A stretch of 5,298 bases of DNA, taken from the NCBI GenBank assembly GCA_027483285.1, contig JAIXUZ010000017.1, forward strand, positions 1 to 5,298, read 5' to 3'. The DNA is from Bacteroidota bacterium. Lineage in GTDB: Bacteria > Bacteroidota > Bacteroidia > CAMBQF01. Both the position numbers and the translations under genes were made by a program. The notes beneath the pieces are model-generated. The model had not been told where the DNA came from, searched no databases, and saw only the letters and a list, made by a program, of their open reading frames with translations. This document shows positions 1-4,600 of this stretch, in pieces; position 1 is the stretch's first letter, and every line of letters starts with the position of its first letter.

Positions 1-1175
1 AGCGATGCTATGTTGTATTGGTCTGATGCCTGGGCAATGTCTTTTACGGTGCCGTCTTTGTATTTAATTTTTATCTGCTCGCTTTGTGGGCTGTAGGCGC
101 TGTTTTTTATAGAGTCGCTAATTACAAAGTAGTTAATCTCGTGGTTGGCCAGGTTAAACAGCTTTTTGGTGCGGGCCTTTACCTCATCAACATAACCCTT
201 GTTAAACGCGTTGTTCTGTATCTCGATTTTAAACAGGGTGCGGTTTACCAGGTTTTTTGATAGGGTTGATAGTATCCTGTCGCTATGGTAGCACCACTCT
301 TTTAGCGATGCCATAATATCGTAATCATCCAACCTGCTAAACAGCTCTAAGTATTCAGGGTTGTTTTTAAAATCGGTCAGGGTAACCTCTTTGGTTAAAA
401 AGGTTTTAAGCGGGGTTGATGCAAAAACCTCGTCGCCCTGCAGCGTAAGTTCTTTGGCGCGTTTAAGTATATTTACCAAAACAGCCTCTGCTGCCAGTAC
501 TGTTTTATGCAAATACACCTGCCAATACATCAAACGGCGGGCTATAATAAACTTTTCTATGCTATATATACCCTTGGCCTCAACCACCAGAGTATCGTCC
601 ACCACGTCCAGCATTTTGATAATACGGTCGTAGCTGATAACCCCTTCTGATACTCCGGTAAAGAAACTGTCGCGGCTCAGGTAGTCCAGGCGGTCCATAT
701 CCAGCTGGCTAGATACCAGTTGGTGCAGGAATTTTTTAGGGTAACGGTCGTTAAAAATATCAATGGCGGTAGTCAGTTGACCCTCAAACTCCTCATTCAA
801 CCGTTGCATAAACAACGCCGAAAGCTCTTCGTGGTGAATACCTGATACGATAGAACTTTCTAAGGCATGCGAGAATGGGCCGTGGCCAATGTCATGAAGC
901 AATACGGCAATCAATACACCGTTGGCTTCATCATCAGTAATTTCCTGCCCTTTAAAGCGCAGGGCCTCGACCGCCTCGCTAGCCAGGTGCATAGCGCCCA
1001 ACGCGTGGTGAAAGCGCGTATGGTTAGAGCCCGGGTAAACAAGATATGTCATACCCAACTGCTTAATGCGGCGCAGGCGCTGGTAGTAGGGATGCTCTAT
1101 CAGCGCAAATACCAAATCGTTCGGTATTTGTATAAACCCGTAAATAGGGTCGTTTATTATTTTATACTTTTTCAA
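1..1175 (-). CDS. HD-domain phosphohydrolase (COG1078, dGTPase-like), 3' end outside window
   Basis: My translation of the minus strand gives 391 codons without a stop, running off the window edge. The family is usually about 400 residues, so probably only a short C-terminal piece is missing. The N-terminus KKYKIINDPIYGFI is typical of COG1078 HD phosphohydrolases (EF1143/YwfO type). Metal-site motifs are in order: HTRFHH at residues 52-57 (H57 the likely ligand), the HD pair H94-D95 within HDIGHGPFSH (94-103), and DMDRLDYL (159-166) carrying the final aspartate. Characterised relatives hydrolyse dNTPs to deoxynucleoside plus triphosphate in the cytoplasm; the substrate here is inferred. No ATG lies near the conserved N-terminus. 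The first in-frame candidate giving the full family start is TTG at 1175-1173; the next ATG is codon 42, inside the HD fold. A perfect -7 box lies 5 nt upstream of the TTG. Family call is firm; exact start is less certain. Confidence 0.9.
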   Translation of the reverse strand, partial: MKKYKIINDPIYGFIQIPNDLVFALIEHPYYQRLRRIKQLGMTYLVYPGSNHTRFHHALGAMHLASEAVEALRFKGQEITDDEANGVLIAVLLHDIGHGPFSHALESSIVSGIHHEELSALFMQRLNEEFEGQLTTAIDIFNDRYPKKFLHQLVSSQLDMDRLDYLSRDSFFTGVSEGVISYDRIIKMLDVVDDTLVVEAKGIYSIEKFIIARRLMYWQVYLHKTVLAAEAVLVNILKRAKELTLQGDEVFASTPLKTFLTKEVTLTDFKNNPEYLELFSRLDDYDIMASLKEWCYHSDRILSTLSKNLVNRTLFKIEIQNNAFNKGYVDEVKARTKKLFNLANHEINYFVISDSIKNSAYSPQSEQIKIKYKDGTVKDIAQASDQYNIAS

Positions 1176-1180
1176 TGGGG

Positions 1181-1188
1181 CAAAGGTA
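1181..1188 (-). promoter_or_regulatory. Candidate -7 promoter box (TACCTTTG) of the HD gene
   Basis: Read on the minus strand this is TACCTTTG, an exact match to the Bacteroidota -7 consensus TAnnTTTG. No TTG or TTTG is found 17-20 nt upstream, where the sequence belongs to a palindromic repeat. The box lies 5 nt before the proposed TTG start, so transcription would begin at or next to the start codon. It could be a chance match. Confidence 0.4.
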
Positions 1189-1193
1189 AGAAA

Positions 1194-1236
1194 GATCCCC
1201 CTTATAAAGGGGGTGCCCGGAGGGCGGGGGATTTTT
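1194..1236 (-). repeat. Palindromic intergenic repeat, copy 1 (short-hairpin version)
   Basis: Read on the minus strand the element runs AAATCCCCC, then a short hairpin GCCC-tcc-GGGC, then ACCCCCTT-tat-AAGGGGGATC. The terminal ATCCCCC and GGGGGAT can pair as an outer stem, with two hairpins inside: 1215-1225 (4-bp stem) and 1197-1213 (7-bp stem). The architecture and ends match the element at 1283-1348 in the opposite orientation. It has no coding capacity and resembles REP-like or MITE-like intergenic palindromes. It lies immediately upstream of the HD gene promoter box. Confidence 0.7.
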
Positions 1237-1293
1237 AATTAGCATTTATTTTACACTATTGGGTGATAGCTTTTATAGCATTAAAAATCCCCC
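1226..1293. repeat. 14-bp inverted repeat joining the two repeat copies
   Basis: GGGGGATTTTTAAT at 1226-1239 is exactly complementary to ATTAAAAATCCCCC at 1280-1293, with a 40-nt AT-rich spacer. The two palindromic elements therefore face each other in the head-to-head manner of paired REP units (BIME-like). Transcripts across the region, or extruded DNA, could form one large compound hairpin. I see no gene in the spacer. Confidence 0.75.
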
Positions 1294-1348
1294 TTTCTGT
1301 TTTCGGTTAAATCGAAAACAGAACACCCCCTTTATTTAAAGGGGGACT
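1283..1348 (+). repeat. Palindromic intergenic repeat, copy 2 (long-hairpin version)
   Basis: On the plus strand the element runs AAAAATCCCCC, then a perfect 11-bp hairpin (TTCTGTTTTCG at 1295-1305, loop 1306-1312, CGAAAACAGAA at 1313-1323), then a second hairpin CCCCCTTT-attt-AAAGGGGG (1326-1345), then ACT. The outer ATCCCCC and the final GGGGGA can also pair. It shares its outer ends and second hairpin with copy 1 at 1194-1236, while the first hairpin is a different and longer sequence. Confidence 0.7.
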
Positions 1349-1389
1349 AAAACAAGAATGCCCCTCCCGATAATTCGGAAAGGGCATTC
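1347..1389 (-). terminator. Rho-independent terminator downstream of the TlpA-like gene
   Basis: On the minus strand GAATGCCC (1389-1382) begins a 15-bp stem closed by the loop ATTA (1374-1371). It ends in GGGCATTC (1363-1356) and is followed by TTGTTTTAG. In minus-strand RNA the stem is continuous, with G-U wobbles at 1364/1381 and 1366/1379. In plus-strand RNA the same positions are C-A mismatches, so the element favours termination of the minus-strand gene whose stop is at 1438. Confidence 0.75.
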
Positions 1390-1402
1390 ATTCTTTATTG
1401 TC

Positions 1403-1423
1403 ATCCCGCACTTAATGCGGGAT
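1403..1423. repeat. REP-like palindrome ATCCCGCA-cttaa-TGCGGGAT
   Basis: A perfect 8-bp inverted repeat with a 5-nt loop, embedded in GTCATCCCGCACTTAATGCG and followed by GGATC. This resembles the short dispersed tcatcccg...cgggatc palindromes that I recall as common between genes in many bacteria. It lies 15 bp beyond the stop of the TlpA-like gene, ahead of that gene's terminator. No T-run follows it on either strand, so it is better read as a dispersed repeat than as a terminator. Confidence 0.6.
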
Positions 1424-1437
1424 CTATTCCATATTAA

Positions 1438-1929
1438 CTACTTAACCAGCTTCTTCACCTCTTCATACAACTCTTCCTCGTCGCCGGGGGCATAGCTGTT
1501 GTGCGACCATACAATTTTGCCGCTACCGTCAACTAAAAACGTCATAGGTGGGTTGTTTACACCCATTGCACGCCTAAAGTCGCTGTTGGGGTCTAGGATA
1601 ATGTCGTATTCCCAGCCTTTGGCATCAACAAACGGGCCTACTTTGGCAGTGTTACGGGCATCGTCAATAGACACCGCTACCAGCTTAACGCCGGTTTCTT
1701 TTTGCCATGTAGGGTAATCCTCAGCAATGGTATTAAGCTCTTTTACACACGGAGCACACCAGGTAGCCCAAAAATTAATAATCATGGGTTTGCCACCATT
1801 ACTAAGGTCTTGGGTGTTAAAGGTAGTACCATCAATTTTTTTAACGCTAATGGCAGGTACCGTGCCGCCTGTTTGGGCAAACACTTGCACTGATAGGGCC
1901 AAAGCGGCCAAAAGGAATATGTTTTTCAT
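1438..1929 (-). CDS. TlpA/ResA-like periplasmic thioredoxin-fold protein
   Basis: The 163-residue product has a Sec signal peptide (residues 1-18, hydrophobic FLLAALALSV, likely cleavage VFA|Q) and no lipobox cysteine, so the mature protein should be soluble in the periplasm. A single TlpA/ResA-type thioredoxin domain follows. FWATWCAPC puts the redox pair at C58 and C61 (WCAPC 57-61), and NNPPMTFLVD supplies the expected cis-proline at P128. Such proteins usually act as thiol-disulfide reductants, for example for cytochrome c maturation or repair of secreted proteins; the partner here is unknown. The ATG at 1929 is right because the signal peptide begins there. It ends in TAG, shortly before a REP-like palindrome and an intrinsic terminator. 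The next gene upstream, 91 bp away, encodes a larger exported thioredoxin-fold protein, so the two may act on related substrates (inference). Confidence 0.9.
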   Translation of the reverse strand: MKNIFLLAALALSVQVFAQTGGTVPAISVKKIDGTTFNTQDLSNGGKPMIINFWATWCAPCVKELNTIAEDYPTWQKETGVKLVAVSIDDARNTAKVGPFVDAKGWEYDIILDPNSDFRRAMGVNNPPMTFLVDGSGKIVWSHNSYAPGDEEELYEEVKKLVK

Positions 1930-1953
1930 TATAGTTTACGTTCTATTAAATAA

Positions 1954-1999
1954 GTAACCGGCAAATGGTATGCAAAATGCAAGCCAAAGTGCCGGTTAC
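1954..1999 (-). terminator. 10-bp inverted repeat, probable terminator of the T9SS thioredoxin gene
   Basis: GTAACCGGCA (1954-1963) and TGCCGGTTAC (1990-1999) are exact inverted repeats with a 26-nt spacer. On the minus strand the stem lies 21 nt past the stop of the upstream gene and is followed by TTATTTAAT. The T-tract is broken and the loop is large, so termination may be inefficient and some transcripts may continue into the TlpA-like gene. A 5'-leader structure for that gene is the main alternative. Confidence 0.5.
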
Positions 2000-2006
2000 A
2001 AAACTA
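1999..2006 (-). promoter_or_regulatory. Possible -7 box (TAGTTTTG) upstream of the TlpA-like gene
   Basis: On the minus strand this reads TAGTTTTG, an exact TAnnTTTG match, 69 nt before the ATG at 1929. No TTG sits 17-19 nt further upstream. A start from here would fall inside the first arm of the adjacent inverted repeat and leave that stem incomplete. Support is weak because only one of the two promoter elements is present. Confidence 0.3.
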
Positions 2007-2020
2007 TATTATCTTACTAA

Positions 2021-3514
2021 TTACTTAGCGATAGAAATACGTTGGCTGTAAAGTTTGTTACCTACAAACACGTTAACCATGTACATACCGTTAGATAGAG
2101 AAGAAAGATCCATGTTTAACAGGTGTTGGCCTGCAGCCATGTTATCTTTATTTTCAGAGTAAACCAATTGGCCCATTACGTTAGTAACGTTAATAGCAAT
2201 GTTTGATTTGTTTACAAGACTCATGTTCATGTTAAAGTTACCTGCCGATGGGTTAGGGTAGATAGCTATGTTACCGTTAAGCGGAGCTTCTTCTTCAGTA
2301 CCTAAAACAAGTACATTGAATTTTTTCTTGTCTAAAGTAGTATATTCAGAACCTGAAGCTAAAACAGTTCCGGCACCGTCAGTAACAGTGTAAGAACCGT
2401 CACCGTAGTTGCAGCACATACCGTCGCCATAAGAATCAGTAATTTCGAAAGAGTAGCAATCAACTGCTGGCAGGGTAACCGTTACAGGAGTCTGTACAGT
2501 AGAGCCGGCTTGCTGAAGGTCGTTGTAAGGGCCACCTTGAGCAACAACCTGACCGTTACCTTTTTTAAGTTTCCAGGTAGTTTCGCTGCCGTAAGCATCA
2601 GTAGTAATTTTAACAGTTACGTATTGGTTTACAGCTTGTACAGCAGGGCCAATGGTAGTTGTTACCGCATCGTTAGCAACATCATCGTTAGTTGATGTTA
2701 CTTTAATTTGCAAAGAACCAGATTGTGTAGGAGTGTATTGGCCTACCGTTACTTCAGTAACAGCATATTTAGCCAGGTTACCGCTCCAGTTGTAGCTTGC
2801 AATTTCAGTACCGTTAAAGTATGCTTTAATGGTTGCCGATGTTAAAGCGGCAGTACCCATGTTTTGCAACTTAGCTTTAAGGTCTATTGAAGAGCAGCTT
2901 GAAGTTTCGCCAGTGTAAGAAAGGATAGCAGGGTCAACCGGGAAAGTAGCAACCGGGCAGGCCTGTGCAGCAGCATAAATATTACTAGTAGATGCCTGGC
3001 CAACCTCTGTAATAATACGGTTAGGGCAAATTAAATATATTGTTGGGAAAGCGCTGATTCCGTATGCGCTGTTAAACGATGCATTGTCGATAATAGGGTA
3101 TGGTGTACCGGTAATCCAATCGCCCTCGCTTGCAGTAGCATAAGTATTGCCAGCGTTAACACCTTGTAGCTGAGCCAAAGAGTTTGTTCCTTCACCTTCT
3201 ATAAAAAGAACCATGACATCGTTAGTAGTACCGTTAGCCACGCCAGAGTAGCCTGCAGGGCCGTGGTTAACGTATAAATCTTCTAGCGCGCCACTGTTGT
3301 GGTAAGCCCAGCAAGGTGGGCACCAGGCAGCAGAAAAATCAATAACTACAGAATAACCCTGGTCTAAAAGATCGTAAAGGTTCCAGGTGTTACCGTTAAG
3401 GTCTGTGCCCGTAAAATCAGGAGCAATAGACCCATTTGCTATTTGAGCGTTAGCTGTATTGCTTACAAACAAAGCTGTTGTTAAAGCCAATACTGTGGTA
3501 AATATTTTTTTCAT
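2021..3514 (-). CDS. T9SS-exported thioredoxin-fold protein with type A sorting domain
   Basis: The 497-residue multidomain secreted protein begins with a Sec signal peptide (1-23, ANA|Q). A redoxin/TlpA-type thioredoxin domain (about 27-185) follows, with AAWCPPCW (C65, C68) and cis-proline P157 in AFPTIYL. Next come a beta-rich CARDB/Ig-like stretch (about 195-290) and a module (about 297-403) with FEITDSYGDGMCCNYGDGSY, a pattern I recall from other Bacteroidota secreted proteins. It ends in a T9SS type A sorting domain (about 415-497: IYPNPSAGNF, VMGQLVYS, LSSLSNGMYMVNV, RISIAK). It should cross the outer membrane by T9SS and be surface-attached or released. Besides the CPPC pair it has C163, C186, C207, C353, C367 and C368. 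An in-frame ATG at 3586 would add 24 residues before the signal peptide and start upstream of the promoter, so 3514 is preferred. Substrate unknown. Confidence 0.9.
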   Translation of the reverse strand: MKKIFTTVLALTTALFVSNTANAQIANGSIAPDFTGTDLNGNTWNLYDLLDQGYSVVIDFSAAWCPPCWAYHNSGALEDLYVNHGPAGYSGVANGTTNDVMVLFIEGEGTNSLAQLQGVNAGNTYATASEGDWITGTPYPIIDNASFNSAYGISAFPTIYLICPNRIITEVGQASTSNIYAAAQACPVATFPVDPAILSYTGETSSCSSIDLKAKLQNMGTAALTSATIKAYFNGTEIASYNWSGNLAKYAVTEVTVGQYTPTQSGSLQIKVTSTNDDVANDAVTTTIGPAVQAVNQYVTVKITTDAYGSETTWKLKKGNGQVVAQGGPYNDLQQAGSTVQTPVTVTLPAVDCYSFEITDSYGDGMCCNYGDGSYTVTDGAGTVLASGSEYTTLDKKKFNVLVLGTEEEAPLNGNIAIYPNPSAGNFNMNMSLVNKSNIAINVTNVMGQLVYSENKDNMAAGQHLLNMDLSSLSNGMYMVNVFVGNKLYSQRISIAK

Positions 3515-3543
3515 TTCTAAATAAAAGTTTACAGTTGTTTTTA

Positions 3544-3572
3544 CAAAGTTATTATTAATTGTTAGTAAACAA
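3544..3572 (-). promoter_or_regulatory. Bacteroidota-type promoter of the T9SS thioredoxin gene
   Basis: On the minus strand TTG (3572-3570) is followed after 18 nt by TAACTTTG (3551-3544), matching the -33/-7 pattern TTG-N17-20-TAnnTTTG. The start codon at 3514 is 29 nt downstream, giving a short 5' leader of roughly 20 nt. The box lies inside the 24-codon extension of the longer reading frame, which supports the shorter start. Confidence 0.6.
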
Positions 3573-3671
3573 TAGTTTTTTAACAATTTTTTGATGTGTA
3601 GCTAAAACACCATAAAAACAAACCAGGCAAAAAAGTTAACCTAATGATCTGCAAACACTTTGCAACAATAT

Positions 3672-3706
3672 ACAACAATAAAGCCGCAGCAAAAATGCCA
3701 CGGCTT
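3672..3706 (-). terminator. Rho-independent terminator of the deoxynucleoside kinase gene
   Basis: On the minus strand AAGCCGTGGCA (3706-3696), loop TTTT, and TGCTGCGGCTT (3691-3681) form an 11-bp stem with two adjacent G-U wobbles. The T-rich TATTGTTGT follows. The stem starts 24 nt after the kinase stop codon. In plus-strand RNA the two wobbles become C-A mismatches, so the structure is oriented for the minus-strand gene. Confidence 0.75.
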
Positions 3707-3729
3707 AAATAAATATGGTTATTGGCAGC

Positions 3730-4365
3730 CTAAAACAGGCCGTGTAATTCAGCGTCTATTTTAGTAATTACCTGCCCCAAATGCTCAGGGTTTTCAATAA
3801 ACTTATTCTCGTCCACATCTATAATCAGCAGTTTACCGCCGGTATACTCACTAATCCAGGCCTCGTAACGTTCGTTAAGGCGGCGCAAGTAATCTAAGCG
3901 TATAGAGTTTTCGTACTCGCGGCCACGCTTTTGTATCTGGCTAACCAATGTTGGTACGCTGGCACGCAGGTAAATAAGTAAATCGGGAGGGCCAATAAGC
4001 GATGACATTAAGCCAAAAAGCTGAGAGTAGTTATCAAAGTCGCGAGTAGTCATTAAGCCCATAGCGTGCAGGTTGGGTGCAAAAATGTGGGCGTCTTCGT
4101 AAATAGTGCGGTCTTGCACAACAGCTTTTTTGCCGTTGCGTATTTGCAGTACCTGGTTAAAGCGCGAGTTTAAAAAGTATATCTGCAGGTTGAACGACCA
4201 ACGTTGCATGTCTTCGTAAAAATCATTCAGGTATGGGTTTTCGTCGGCATCTTCGTAATGCGCTTCCCATTTATAGTGGTTAGATAGTAAACCTGTAAGG
4301 GTTGTTTTACCTGAGCCTATGTTACCCGCAACGGCTATGTGTTTAGCGGTAGATTTTTCGCCCAT
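3730..4365 (-). CDS. Deoxynucleoside kinase (dAK/dGK/dCK family)
   Basis: The complete 211-residue cytoplasmic enzyme phosphorylates the 5'-hydroxyl of deoxynucleosides with ATP (or another NTP) in the salvage pathway. Visible motifs are the P-loop GNIGSGKTT (14-22), a DENPYLNDFYED segment (41-52) whose E42 is in the place of the family's general base, DRTIYED (85-91) equivalent to the conserved D/E-R-S sequence, and the arginine-rich lid around RGREYE (147-152). Length fits the bacterial dAK/dGK branch. The ATG at 4365 sits about 12 residues before the P-loop, as usual. Which base is preferred (dA, dG or dC) cannot be told from sequence reading alone. It has its own promoter and terminator, so it is likely monocistronic. 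An HD phosphohydrolase that may act on dNTPs lies three genes downstream. It ends in TAG. Confidence 0.92.
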   Translation of the reverse strand: MGEKSTAKHIAVAGNIGSGKTTLTGLLSNHYKWEAHYEDADENPYLNDFYEDMQRWSFNLQIYFLNSRFNQVLQIRNGKKAVVQDRTIYEDAHIFAPNLHAMGLMTTRDFDNYSQLFGLMSSLIGPPDLLIYLRASVPTLVSQIQKRGREYENSIRLDYLRRLNERYEAWISEYTGGKLLIIDVDENKFIENPEHLGQVITKIDAELHGLF

Positions 4366-4417
4366 AAACTTTAATAGTATGTATTAACTGCTTCTGAAAT
4401 TTTTTAATTGGAATGTG

Positions 4418-4446
4418 CAAAACTAAAACTTTAGTACAATTAGCAA
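4418..4446 (-). promoter_or_regulatory. Bacteroidota-type promoter of the deoxynucleoside kinase
   Basis: On the minus strand TTG (4446-4444), an 18-nt spacer and TAGTTTTG (4425-4418) match TTG-N18-TAnnTTTG, with the same spacing as the promoter at 3544-3572. The kinase ATG is 52 nt downstream, giving a leader of about 45 nt. It lies in the 235-bp gap after lysS, which supports independent transcription of the kinase. Confidence 0.6.
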
Positions 4447-4600
4447 GATAATGTTAATAAGTTGAGGCCATAAAAAATACGCAAGCAGCTAAAAGCAACC
4501 TTTTCAAACAAAAGCATCAAAACCTGCATTTACCACTAACAACTTTATTAAACACTGCTCAGGGCGTTCTACCGAAGACGGCCACGAGGGGGAGTAATTC

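Noticed and set aside
361..1238. Plus-strand open frames at 361-633 and 867-1238
   Set aside because: They lie antisense to the HD phosphohydrolase gene and have no recognisable domain; the second also runs into the palindromic repeat. They are shadows of the real minus-strand frame.
1194..1423. CRISPR array or insertion sequence in the repeat-rich gap
   Set aside because: There are only two repeat copies, in opposite orientation and with differing interiors, no regular spacers, and no transposase frame or target duplication that I could see.
3515..3586. N-terminal 24-codon extension of the T9SS protein
   Set aside because: The signal peptide starts at the ATG at 3514, and a good promoter lies inside the extension, so the longer start would not be transcribed from it.
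3651..3680. Small palindrome GCAAA-cac-TTTGC and tandem CAACAATA units
   Set aside because: The stem is only 5 bp and there are only two short AT-rich units, consistent with chance in low-GC intergenic DNA.
4560..4590. Hairpin GGCCGTCTTCGGTAGAACGCCC as lysS terminator
   Set aside because: The arms contain mismatches (GGCCGT against ACGCCC) and no T-run follows, so it does not qualify as an intrinsic terminator.
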